A DNA stretch of 6,255 nt from Nitrososphaerales archaeon TH526 (GTDB lineage Archaea > Thermoproteota > Nitrososphaeria > Nitrososphaerales > Nitrososphaeraceae): positions 1 through 6,255 of the forward strand of contig JAATVR010000327.1 of NCBI GenBank assembly GCA_014523665.1. Reading direction: 5' to 3'. The notes under the pieces are model-generated. The model was not told the DNA's origin. It did no database searches and saw only the letters and a list, made by a program, of their open reading frames with translations. Below, piece by piece: positions 1-5,706 of this stretch. Each line of letters starts with the position of its first letter. Position 1 is the first letter of the stretch. A program made the position numbers and the translations under genes.

Positions 1-495
1 CAAATACTGGTCATGCCATTCAATAAAATTCAATATGTTATTGCCAATCTTATAACACTCATTCTAATTGGATTGGGTAGTGCTGCAGTTATTATGATAA
101 TTGGTTTTCCGACAATATTCCATGACATCAATGTCACGCTATGGAGTATCCCGTACACAATATACGCATTAGTAGCAGGATCAATATTCTTTGGTTCTTT
201 CACAATAATTTTATCCACTAGGATGAAGAGTAGTGAGGGCTATAATGTAATTAGCAATGGTCTATTCCTATTCTTTGCTTTTGTTAGTTCAGCATTTTAT
301 CCTGCAGAGGGTCTACCTCAACCCTTATCGGCCGCCTTCTACGTTAACCCATTAACCTATATAGTAGATATTACCAGAGCGGGAATATTTGCACAAGTAA
401 GCACATTTACCAATATTGAAGTATTAATACTCGGTTTACTCTCATCTGTGGTGTTTTTAATCGCTACGAGATCAATGATCAATATGGAAGCTTAA
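1..495 (+). CDS. ABC-2 type transporter permease, C-terminal part (5' end outside window)
   Basis: This is the membrane subunit of an ABC transporter, probably an exporter of the ABC-2/daunorubicin-resistance type that works with a separate ATPase. The frame is open to the first base, and Gln-Ile-Leu-Val precedes the first Met at base 13, which fits the usual ABC-2 segment 'ILVMPF', so the gene is cut by the window edge rather than starting at that Met. Counting from that Met, hydrophobic segments lie at about residues 8-32, 46-68, 79-96 and 135-155. The family signature near the last loop is present as NPLTYIVDITR (residues 112-122). The stop is TAA at 493-495, followed by a T-run. The substrate cannot be told; the partner ATPase gene is expected upstream, outside the window. 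The class is fairly secure, the substrate unknown. Confidence 0.88.
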   Translation, partial: QILVMPFNKIQYVIANLITLILIGLGSAAVIMIIGFPTIFHDINVTLWSIPYTIYALVAGSIFFGSFTIILSTRMKSSEGYNVISNGLFLFFAFVSSAFYPAEGLPQPLSAAFYVNPLTYIVDITRAGIFAQVSTFTNIEVLILGLLSSVVFLIATRSMINMEA

Positions 496-526
496 ATGTG
501 CCGCGTAATAATTCAAACTTGCAACA

Positions 527-533
527 TTTTTTT
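527..533 (+). terminator. Oligo-T terminator after the ABC permease
   Basis: Seven consecutive T on the plus strand begin about 30 bp after the permease stop. Archaeal RNA polymerase commonly terminates at such T-runs without a hairpin. No strong stem is visible before it. Placement is the main support. Confidence 0.4.
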
Positions 534-636
534 ACAAGGTGTCAAGTAGGCATCTTTACATCAATGCAGTAATCAAATTGAAAGTAACTAGCCCCCGTAC
601 CCTCCTATGAGCTGACGTGGAAGAAGTGTCAGAAAG

Positions 637-655
637 TAGGTAGGAAGGAAGGAAG
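637..655 (+). repeat. Short (TAGG/AAGG)n tetranucleotide run
   Basis: Two TAGG units are followed by two AAGG units and AAG, forming a purine-rich 19-bp simple repeat in the 206-bp gap between the permease and the broken cupin gene. No other feature is evident in that gap apart from the T-run. Confidence 0.4.
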
Positions 656-701
656 AAGTAAAAATAAAATTGCTAGATAAGAGCCATATTATGGTTGACC
701 T

Positions 702-1072
702 ATGCCTGATAAGGTCGTAGAAATATTAGAATCGGTATACAATAACAACGACGCAAGTACGATGGATTAATACCGTGTTAGCACCTAGTGTAACTGTTTT
801 TCCCACGTTATCATACTCTATTTGATGAAACCTTTGAAATATTAGAAGGCGAAATTGATGCACGGAGTGCTGGCTCTGGAATTAGACCTTACATTGGTCG
901 ACCTGCACCCAACAAAAATGATCTCACTTTTATGGGCATAATCACTGATCTAACCAATTCAAATTCAACTAGTGAAACAAAAAACGAATTGGACAGGTTC
1001 TATGAGACTGAATGATCAATAGTAGATCAAATGAAGTCTGAGGTAGAGAAGGAATATTCAAATAATCTTTGA
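702..1072 (+). pseudogene. Broken cupin-like protein gene
   Basis: No single frame is open here, but three plus-strand frames join into one protein-like reading. From ATG 702, frame 3 gives 22 residues (VVEILESVYNNND within them) to TAA 768. Frame 1 (about 766-805) gives NTVLAPSVTVFP. Frame 2 (about 803-1015) gives PRYHTLFDETFEILEGE and then SGIRPYIGRPAPN. The stretch H-X4-E-X6-G agrees with cupin motif 1, G(X)5HXH(X)3-4E(X)6G, with the first His replaced by Arg (CGT; CAT would be one transition away). The second shift sits in the T5C3 run at 797-804. After the in-frame TGA at 1013-1015 the same frame runs 18 more codons, helical and charged (QMKSEVEKEYSNN), to TGA 1070-1072. Cupins are small metal-binding beta-barrel proteins; a typical second cupin motif is not seen. 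The cupin call is an inference, and the first 22 residues could come from another fold such as SnoaL. Confidence 0.45.
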
Positions 1073-1223
1073 AGCGTTTAAATCGATCTTGACATATATC
1101 AGTAAAGGCCCCCTCATGTACTACCTCTAAATCGACCAAATTATTTTTCATACGCGATTGGACAGGAGTAATATCCAAACTGTTATAACGGGTGCTTGGC
1201 TTTTTTTATATGGTTTTACGGTA

Positions 1224-2456
1224 ATGGTAATTGAGATAGGTCAGGTAGTACAGGATTTCACTGTTATAATGATAATTGCATCTGTTATGGCTTTGATCTC
1301 ATACAAACTCAAGCAACCAATGGTTATCGGTTTCATCATCGCTGGGATGATTATTGGTCCATATACACCGCCTTTTAGTCTAATAACTAGCACTGAGATA
1401 CTAAACCTGTTCGCAGAAATCGGGGTCATATTAGTCCTCTTTGTTGTCGGAATGGAATTTCCAATAGCGAAGCTACGCAAAATTGGAAAAAGAGCACTTA
1501 TTATTGCTTCATCGGAGGCATTCGGTACTTTTGTCATTGGGTTTACGGTAGCACATTCCGTGTTACAATATCAGATGTTTGATAGCCTATTCTTAGCACT
1601 AGCAATCTCAGTCACAAGTACGGTAATTGTTATGAGAATCCTAGAAGAATTGAACATGATACATGATGAGGCGACTACACTCATCCTTGGAGTAGCTGTT
1701 ATCGAGGATATTATAATCATATCAATGCTTGCAATCCTGCAGTCAGTAGCCTCCTCTCCACTGGGAGACGTATCGATCTTTGAAATAGCGACGTCAATTG
1801 GCCTGGTGTTAGCATTCATTGGGGGAGTTCTGTTTCTTGGTTCTAAAGTCGTACCTCGATTCATTAACTACGTGGGAAGTACGAACCAACATGATATACT
1901 AGTGGTAGCTATGCTAGGGATTACCTTTGGTATATGCTTTATTGCATTTGAGGCTGGCATTTCTGTGGCTGCGGGCGCCTTCTTTGCTGGCGTGTTGATT
2001 GCAGAATCAAAGGTACATTCCGTTACAAAAGTGCTGGCCACTCCAATTAGGGATATGTTCGCTGCATTATTCTTTGTGTCAGTTGGGGCGTTAATGAATA
2101 TCACATTACTCCCTGCATTCATATTGCCTGCATTAGTCTTGGTTGGAATCTCCATATCTGCAAAATTCTTAACGGTATTCCTTGCGTCAAGATCCCAAGG
2201 CCTTAGCATTGTTACCGCTTTAAGGACTGGTTTTGGCTTATCCTCTTCTGGAGGCGAGCTAGCTCTTGTTGCGGCAAAAGGAGGTTCAGACGTTGGGGTA
2301 ACGAGTTCATTTCTTCTACCTATGGTTGGTACTATGACTGTAATAACAACGTTCATGACGCCATATATTATAAAATTCGGTTGGAAGGTGGCAGAAACAT
2401 TCAGAAAAGAAAGATTAGGAGAAGAATATGTAGGAAGCGATAAGACTGATGAATAG
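1224..2456 (+). CDS. CPA2-family cation:proton antiporter (Kef/NapA type), membrane domain only
   Basis: Monovalent cation/proton antiporter of the CPA2 family in the cytoplasmic membrane, exchanging Na+ or K+ for H+ in pH and ion homeostasis. Counting from ATG 1224 the protein has 410 residues, almost entirely transmembrane (about 11-13 helices). Family hallmarks are QPMVIGFIIAGMIIGP after the first helix, GVILVLFVVGMEF in helix 4, an acidic pair Glu161-Asp162 in the ion-binding helix (VAVIEDIIII), GISVAAGAFFAGVLIAES at 245-262, FFVSVGALMN and the Gly-rich GFGLSSSGGELALV. It ends in a short charged tail with no TrkA-N/RCK or TrkA-C domain, so nucleotide gating as in KefC is not expected. A longer ORF from TTG 1158 adds 22 residues; I prefer ATG 1224 because homologues begin right at this first helix. 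A TTTTTTTATAT stretch at 1201-1211 may be promoter. The last 42 bp overlap the convergent gene. Ion preference is not decidable. Confidence 0.92.
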   Translation: MVIEIGQVVQDFTVIMIIASVMALISYKLKQPMVIGFIIAGMIIGPYTPPFSLITSTEILNLFAEIGVILVLFVVGMEFPIAKLRKIGKRALIIASSEAFGTFVIGFTVAHSVLQYQMFDSLFLALAISVTSTVIVMRILEELNMIHDEATTLILGVAVIEDIIIISMLAILQSVASSPLGDVSIFEIATSIGLVLAFIGGVLFLGSKVVPRFINYVGSTNQHDILVVAMLGITFGICFIAFEAGISVAAGAFFAGVLIAESKVHSVTKVLATPIRDMFAALFFVSVGALMNITLLPAFILPALVLVGISISAKFLTVFLASRSQGLSIVTALRTGFGLSSSGGELALVAAKGGSDVGVTSSFLLPMVGTMTVITTFMTPYIIKFGWKVAETFRKERLGEEYVGSDKTDE

Positions 2457-2954
2457 ACTATAGCTCAAACCTGTGGCAGTTTGGTTCTCTTTGTTGACGG
2501 CGGTACCATTGGATTCAGATTCAGATTCAGATTCAGCTTCTATACTTTCCAATGTTTCACCTCTGCCGTGGAGTTGCTCTAGACATATTGTGAAACCAAC
2601 ATGAGCACAATCATCTGCCTTGCAATACTGACATATCGGTACTCCTTCTTCTGTCTCAACATGTACTTCAGCTTGTACTGAGCTATCCCATAACACTGTA
2701 CATTTATCATTCTGGAAGTCTTTGACGACAAATGGATTTTCGATAGTAGACTTCTTGTGAGTAGAGTTCAGCCAGTGAATAAAGGCCATCGTACCCTCAT
2801 CTAGTGTATTAGACTTGATCACAAAAGCATGTTCTACTGACTTCTTTATGCCCGGTTGGCTTTTTTTCTTTTGTTGGTTTCCATGATTTCGATGATAGTC
2901 GGCATCTTGATCAGCTGCACCATCTTTCGAAGACTCGTCCTTTTTATTTGACAT
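2415..2954 (-). CDS. Hypothetical protein with CX2CX4CXH (SWIM-like) zinc site and Ser-Glu repeat
   Basis: A 179-residue protein I cannot assign to a named family. Residues 1-40 are polar and charged, probably disordered (KKDESSKDGAADQD and a Lys-rich patch). Residues 40-130 look like a folded domain: VEHAFVIKSN, FIHWLNSTHKK, NPFVVKDFQNDKCTVLWD. It ends in a likely zinc site Cys108-X2-Cys111-X4-Cys116-X-His118, followed by the hydrophobic VGFTICLEQL. The C-X-H plus hydrophobic helix recalls SWIM zinc fingers, although those start C-X-C; this resemblance is an inference. Residues 140-148 are a (Glu-Ser)4 run encoded by a hexanucleotide repeat. The last 13 residues are read antisense to the antiporter 3' end and make an odd hydrophobic tail, so the original stop may have been lost. 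Start ATG 2954 has a TATA-like box about 55 bp upstream (3005-3013), implying a short leader. Confidence 0.72.
   Translation of the reverse strand: MSNKKDESSKDGAADQDADYHRNHGNQQKKKSQPGIKKSVEHAFVIKSNTLDEGTMAFIHWLNSTHKKSTIENPFVVKDFQNDKCTVLWDSSVQAEVHVETEEGVPICQYCKADDCAHVGFTICLEQLHGRGETLESIEAESESESESNGTAVNKENQTATGLSYSLFISLIASYIFFS
2512..2535 (-). repeat. (GATTCA)4 hexanucleotide microsatellite inside a gene
   Basis: Four perfect tandem copies of GATTCA on the plus strand. In the minus-strand gene they encode Glu-Ser units. Because the unit is six bases, copy-number changes would keep the frame and only alter the length of the acidic serine run. Confidence 0.85.
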
Positions 2955-3004
2955 GTCTTAATTACTAGTTCCTTCTTGACCTTGAGGTACTACCATCTAC
3001 TTCG

Positions 3005-3013
3005 AAATATAAG
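3005..3013 (-). promoter_or_regulatory. TATA-like box upstream of the zinc-site protein gene
   Basis: On the minus strand this reads CTTATATTT. Its centre is about 55 bp before ATG 2954, which would place transcription start near 2983 and give a leader of about 29 nt. The position is plausible; no BRE is obvious. Confidence 0.35.
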
Positions 3014-3023
3014 AATCTTGTGC

Positions 3024-3146
3024 TTAATCCTTGGAATCGGATTCCAATTCTGAAATCTTTTTGAGAAGGCTTATCGGTGTATTCAATAAATCTGTGTTTT
3101 TATTGTAAAATAGATTAAATCTACCTGCATCTGTTTCAATTTTCAT
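3024..3146 (-). CDS. Possible 40-residue small protein
   Basis: A short minus-strand ORF from ATG 3146 to TAA 3024-3026. It encodes a hydrophilic peptide with a basic/aromatic N-terminal half (GRFNLFYNKN) and a Leu/Lys/Glu amphipathic helix (LLKKISELESDS). It fills most of the 345-bp gap between the two neighbouring annotated genes and points the same way as the zinc-site protein gene, 70 bp ahead of it. A TATA-like TTATATTTT lies only about 12 bp before its ATG, too close for a leaderless start there. I recognise no family. It could be a real small protein or a chance ORF; nothing else is evident in the rest of this gap except a TATA-like box at 3231-3236. Confidence 0.3.
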   Translation of the reverse strand: MKIETDAGRFNLFYNKNTDLLNTPISLLKKISELESDSKD

Positions 3147-3230
3147 AATAATCAAAATATAAGGAGGTATGTCTTAAGTAGGTAGCAATGATGCAGTACA
3201 TTTAGTCCTGAATATAACGACGAGACATAT

Positions 3231-3236
3231 TTTAAA
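3231..3236 (+). promoter_or_regulatory. TATA-like box (TTTAAA) upstream of the 63-residue ORF
   Basis: TTTAAA within an AT-rich stretch predicts transcription start near 3258-3260, about 40 bp before ATG 3300. The same spacing also puts the start almost on ATG 3256, which opens a 30-codon ORF in another frame. Confidence 0.35.
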
Positions 3237-3299
3237 CTATAGAGATTGGTACGTAATGGAATTCATTCTAAATTTGCAGATTGAATCAGTGTTGTTACC

Positions 3300-3491
3300 A
3301 TGGGTAGGAATACTGGATGGGAAGTTGATGAGCCATTATCCTTAGGTGTCTTAAAAGAGATAGACGGAGCGACCAACATAATAAACGAAACTTCTGCTCA
3401 AGAGATGCAAGCTTTTTTGGACGGGATATCAAACAAATTTCATAGCATGAACATCTTGATTAAAGTAGAATTCCCTCTCCAAGATAATTAG
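3300..3491 (+). CDS. Small hypothetical protein, 63 residues
   Basis: An unrecognised small soluble protein. The N-terminus is acidic and aromatic (GWEVDEPLSLGVLKEID). A helical middle follows (about residues 22-48, TNIINETSAQEMQAFLDGI), then a beta-like end (MNILIKVEFPLQ). The composition is like a real globular alpha/beta protein and no transmembrane segment is present. ATG 3300 is chosen because it is the first start in frame; a TTTAAA box lies about 65 bp upstream and there is no Shine-Dalgarno sequence. A T-run at 3541-3547 would end its transcript inside the 3' end of the convergent gene. The function is unknown, and a chance ORF cannot be fully excluded because there is no family match I can name. 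Confidence 0.5.
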   Translation: MGRNTGWEVDEPLSLGVLKEIDGATNIINETSAQEMQAFLDGISNKFHSMNILIKVEFPLQDN

Positions 3492-3516
3492 ATTCTAGTA
3501 ACAGATCTAAGTCCTA

Positions 3517-3804
3517 TCATGGGTAACTTGAATTAATACCTTTTTTTGCTGAAAGCTTGCAAAGTAGCTCATTTATCATCTTTTGCTGTTGCAATATTAA
3601 TCCCATACACATCGATTCAAATGAAAAGTTCTTTCCCTTAGCTTTAGCAGTTTCTGAATAGGCCTTGATATCCTCTAGCATTTGATAGAAAATAATTCGA
3701 TTTTCATTTCGAAGTATGCTTGCAAAGCTATGCCAAGATTCAATTTCATTTTCTAATATTTTGTCGTCATCTGTATGTGTCATGTGTGAGTGGGGTGACT
3801 CCAT
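3517..3804 (-). CDS. Hypothetical small helical protein (thaumarchaeal type)
   Basis: About 95 residues from ATG 3804. The longest reading starts 12 bp earlier at a TTG, but the ATG is the more natural start. After a His/Asp-rich N-terminal tail, the sequence is almost all helical: ENEIESWHSFASILRNENR, FYQMLEDIKAYSETA, then the 'AKGKNFSFESMCMGLILQQQKMI' region read in two parts (AKGKNFSFES and LILQQQKMINELL). The layout of Trp-Phe-Leu-Arg helix, 'AKG..F' turn and a final Gln/Lys helix resembles small uncharacterised proteins that I recall as common in Nitrososphaeria; this is memory-based. There is no signal peptide or metal site. A minus-strand CTTATTTTT (3849-3857) could be its TATA box with a short leader. 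It is convergent with the 63-residue gene (25 bp between the stops). Confidence 0.68.
   Translation of the reverse strand: MESPHSHMTHTDDDKILENEIESWHSFASILRNENRIIFYQMLEDIKAYSETAKAKGKNFSFESMCMGLILQQQKMINELLCKLSAKKGINSSYP
3541..3547 (+). terminator. Oligo-T terminator after the 63-residue gene
   Basis: Seven T on the plus strand about 50 bp after the stop of the plus-strand small gene. On the other strand these bases encode Lys-Lys near the C-terminus of the convergent protein, so the run may be there for coding reasons alone. Confidence 0.3.
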
Positions 3805-3848
3805 ATTCTTAGGCAACTTCTAGAACTGATTTTTTGTCTTACCATGCT

Positions 3849-3857
3849 AAAAATAAG
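3849..3857 (-). promoter_or_regulatory. TATA-like box of the minus-strand helical protein gene
   Basis: Reads CTTATTTTT on the minus strand, centred about 49 bp before ATG 3804. Transcription would start near 3827, leaving a leader of about 20 nt. Moderate match only. Confidence 0.28.
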
Positions 3858-3874
3858 ATATGCCTTCGGGGTAA

Positions 3875-4790
3875 GGGGGGAGTAACCTCTATTTCGGATT
3901 GTCAGAGAGGTACATTGCCAAATCAAACCCTTGGATCGTGATGATCAGTACGCCTAATGCCCCCGAAGGACTCTTCGAAGGATAGAGAAAGAACCTGAGA
4001 ACACATGTCTTTTACAAAAGATTATTCCTTGATTATACTTATGGGCTAAGCAAGATCTACACAGAAGATGAGACAACTGCGGCGAAAGCCCCACCTTCCT
4101 TTGAGAAAGAATACAATCTAAAGTACTTAGGTTTTATTGGTAACGTCTTCCACACAAAGGATATTGAGGCAGCGATTGAAAAAGGGAGGAAACATTTACC
4201 GGATTCCCGTAATAGTTATTCGCAAAAGTCTGTTGGCCTAGACCCTGGCTTTGGTTCATCAGCATTTGGCGTATGCATCACTGAATTGCGAGATGGCCTA
4301 GTTCATGTCTTGCATGCAGAGGAATATCCCAGGCCAGACTTTAACGAGATGATTGAGATGACAATTTCCTTGCTTGATAAGTATGCAATAACCTTCGAGG
4401 GGCAGAAGTAGGTTATTTGTTGATGATGCTAACCCCTCTTTTATCCGTACTTTGAAGGACCGAATTGCTGGTGAAGATGTCAATTATTAGCACCTTGTAG
4501 CGCACCTCAAACAATCATATGGCTCTGCCAAATTTGATCTGCAGTCGTTGATGCATAACATGTTTGTAATTCCCGTACATTTCAGCAAGGAACACAAGAA
4601 TATGCTAGCCAATTGTAAGCAGATGCTAGAATACAATGGGGGTACATTAGCCATTCATCCTAGATTCAACAAACTAATTACTGCTTTGAGGACTGCCATG
4701 GAGAATGGTGAAGGGTATCTAGATAAAGATGCTACGAGTCACGAAGATCTATTCGATAGTTTTAGATTATCTCTGCAATTCTGGCATTGA
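3875..4790 (+). pseudogene. Decayed large terminase (TerL) of a head-tailed virus: end of ATPase plus nuclease domain
   Basis: TerL is the motor that packages viral DNA into the capsid and cuts it with an RNase H-like nuclease. Frame 2 from 3875 gives FGLSERYIAKSNPWIVM and ISTPNAPEGLFE, the end of the ATPase domain with the Ser-Thr-Pro coupling motif. Bases 3980-4010 are readable only in frame 1 (IEKEPENTCL); frame 2 then resumes with LFLDYTYGLSKIYTEDE, EYNLKYLGFIGNVFHTKDIE and the nuclease start GLDPGFGSSAFGV (Asp codon 4241). At about 4409 a one-base insertion moves the reading to frame 3: LFVDDANPSFIRTL (Asp 4422 and 4425). An in-frame TAG follows at 4488-4490; then comes IPVHFSKEHKNML and ITALRTAMENGEGYLDK, and DLFDSFRLSL with the third acidic site (Asp 4746, 4755). 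TGA is at 4788. All catalytic acidic residues survive, but three indels and a nonsense codon kill the gene. The N-terminal Walker A/B half is gone. Confidence 0.9.
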
Positions 4791-4821
4791 TATATCTGTA
4801 TACTTCACCTTTTTCGTCCTA

Positions 4822-5208
4822 TCAGCAGTCATTGATTATCTCGACCCATTGAGATCGCCATTCGGGTGGTTCGAAAGGATCTGCATAGTAATGCGTTTCA
4901 TGTGCGATCTTACCATCTCTGAACTCCATTATGCCCACCACATTGACTGGACGCCCGTCATAGGTAATAACCAATTCAATTATCCAGAGATTTCCTTCTC
5001 CACGAACTCGCAGGATTTTAAAAGTAACTTTAGCGGGATAATTTGCCCTGAGTTCGTATATGTTGTGCTTCCCCCGGATTCGTTCGCCAGACTGTGGAAA
5101 TTCGACTACAACACCATCATGATAAAATTCATGCACTCTTTCTAAATTATGAGCCAGTGTGGCTTCCCAATAACGATCCAAGATGGCACGTATTTCCTGG
5201 TTATTCAA
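4822..5208 (-). CDS. SnoaL-like / NTF2-fold family protein
   Basis: A small cone-shaped alpha+beta barrel protein of the SnoaL/nuclear transport factor 2 superfamily. Members are ester cyclases, ketosteroid isomerase-like enzymes or ligand-binding proteins; the substrate here is unknown. The typical order is present: N-terminal helix with IRAILDRYWEATLAHN, FYHDGVVVEFPQSGERIRG (strand and loop after the second helix), then KVTFKILRVRGEGNLWIIEL, VITYDGRPVNVVGIMEF and the end HETHYYADPFEPPEWR, characteristic of this subgroup. From TTG 5208 it has 128 residues, normal for the family. The ORF can be extended to ATG 5352 (176 residues), but bases 5250-5352 carry a viral terminase relic on the other strand, so that 48-residue extension is probably not part of the original protein. 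There is no ATG between the two, so the true start is uncertain. It lies between two terminase relics. Confidence 0.85.
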   Translation of the reverse strand: MNNQEIRAILDRYWEATLAHNLERVHEFYHDGVVVEFPQSGERIRGKHNIYELRANYPAKVTFKILRVRGEGNLWIIELVITYDGRPVNVVGIMEFRDGKIAHETHYYADPFEPPEWRSQWVEIINDC

Positions 5209-5249
5209 TATCCACTTTGATTTATCAGTAGCATAGATTATTAGTCTTC

Positions 5250-5381
5250 TCTTCGGCTTCAAATGTAAACTAATTACTCCATTAAGGACTGCGGTAGAGA
5301 AAGGAGAAGGAACCTTGAGCAAAGAAATGACTTCATGACTGCTTCGATGCATTTCGTCTATCGTTAATGTTTTGGCATTGA
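5250..5381 (+). pseudogene. Second terminase remnant: TerL C-terminal end only
   Basis: Frame 2 from about 5267 reads KLITPLRTAVEKGEGTLSKE and then MTS. After a 5-nt loss relative to the first copy (at about 5336) frame 3 gives DCFDAFRLSLMFWH and TGA at 5379-5381. Aligned by eye with the end of the TerL relic at 3875-4790, 27 of 37 aligned residues are identical, including the third nuclease acidic site and the terminal Phe-Trp-His-stop. Upstream of 5250 the resemblance fades. At DNA level the two copies differ at many third positions, so this is not a recent duplication. It either comes from a second, related virus or is an old tandem copy. It is antisense to the N-terminal extension of the SnoaL-like ORF. 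Confidence 0.82.
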
Positions 5382-5393
5382 TAAGAGAAAGCC

Positions 5394-5401
5394 TAAATAT
5401 T
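5394..5401 (+). promoter_or_regulatory. TATA box of a leaderless gene
   Basis: TAAATATT is centred about 27 bp before ATG 5425. Archaeal transcription starts about 25-27 bp after the TATA centre, so the mRNA should begin at or next to the start codon. It lies only 12 bp after the stop of the second terminase relic. Confidence 0.6.
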
Positions 5402-5424
5402 CTAGCGGTGGAATTAGTTTAGTT

Positions 5425-5703
5425 ATGTCGGCCCCAGGTAGTTATGTAGACCCCGAAGTGAGGGAAAGAAGGCTACGCGAACTTGCTAATAGGCTTGTAG
5501 ATGAAGAGCGGGTTGAACCCGATAACGCGAATCAAACAAAGCGCGAGTATGCAAATATCAAGCAGGATTTGACTCAGGAGTTTTTGAAATTCATAAAGAT
5601 TAGTGAAGAATGTGAGATGGATCGTGCCATATTAGAAGCGGTTGTTTACAAGGACATTGCTGAAGAAATACATACGGCTTTGAAAAAGTTTGATAATGTG
5701 TGA
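5425..5703 (+). CDS. Hypothetical charged helical protein, 92 residues, leaderless
   Basis: I do not recognise a family. The protein is soluble, highly charged and almost wholly helical: RERRLRELANRLVDEERVE (about residues 13-31), an Asn-rich linker, KREYANIKQDLTQEFLKFIK (39-58), and ILEAVVYKDIAEEIHTALKK (68-88). The heptad-like Leu/Ile spacing suggests short coiled coils or a helical bundle. It has one Cys and no metal motif or membrane segment. ATG 5425 is chosen because a good TATA box sits about 27 bp upstream, which fits a leaderless transcript, and there is no Shine-Dalgarno sequence. The reading ends with TGA-TAA; the same frame then stays open for 36 more codons with a hydrophobic helix. 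Its position right after a viral relic allows a viral origin, but nothing in the protein itself proves this. Confidence 0.7.
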   Translation: MSAPGSYVDPEVRERRLRELANRLVDEERVEPDNANQTKREYANIKQDLTQEFLKFIKISEECEMDRAILEAVVYKDIAEEIHTALKKFDNV

Positions 5704-5706
5704 TAA

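Noticed and set aside
969..1152. Minus-strand ORF, about 60 residues from ATG 1152, with a protein-like start (NLVDLEVVHEGAFTDIC) and a possible TATA at 1180-1188.
   Set aside because: The start faintly recalls archaeal HTH_10/bat-type regulators, but the rest looks random and is antisense to the cupin-like relic. Too weak to list as a gene; at most an N-terminal fragment.
3161..3171. Perfect Shine-Dalgarno-like AAGGAGGT directly before an ATG.
   Set aside because: The ATG touches the motif with no spacer and the reading stops after two codons (ATG-TCT-TAA).
3863..3969. Inverted repeat of 9 bp (CCTTCGGGG at 3863-3871 and its complement at 3961-3969).
   Set aside because: The right arm is part of the terminase reading Ala-Pro-Glu-Gly and the arms are about 90 bp apart; most likely chance, not an attachment site or element end.
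4729..5145. Plus-strand ORF of 138 residues, with a minimal overlap to the terminase end.
   Set aside because: It is mostly antisense to the clearly family-matched SnoaL-like gene and has no recognisable protein features.
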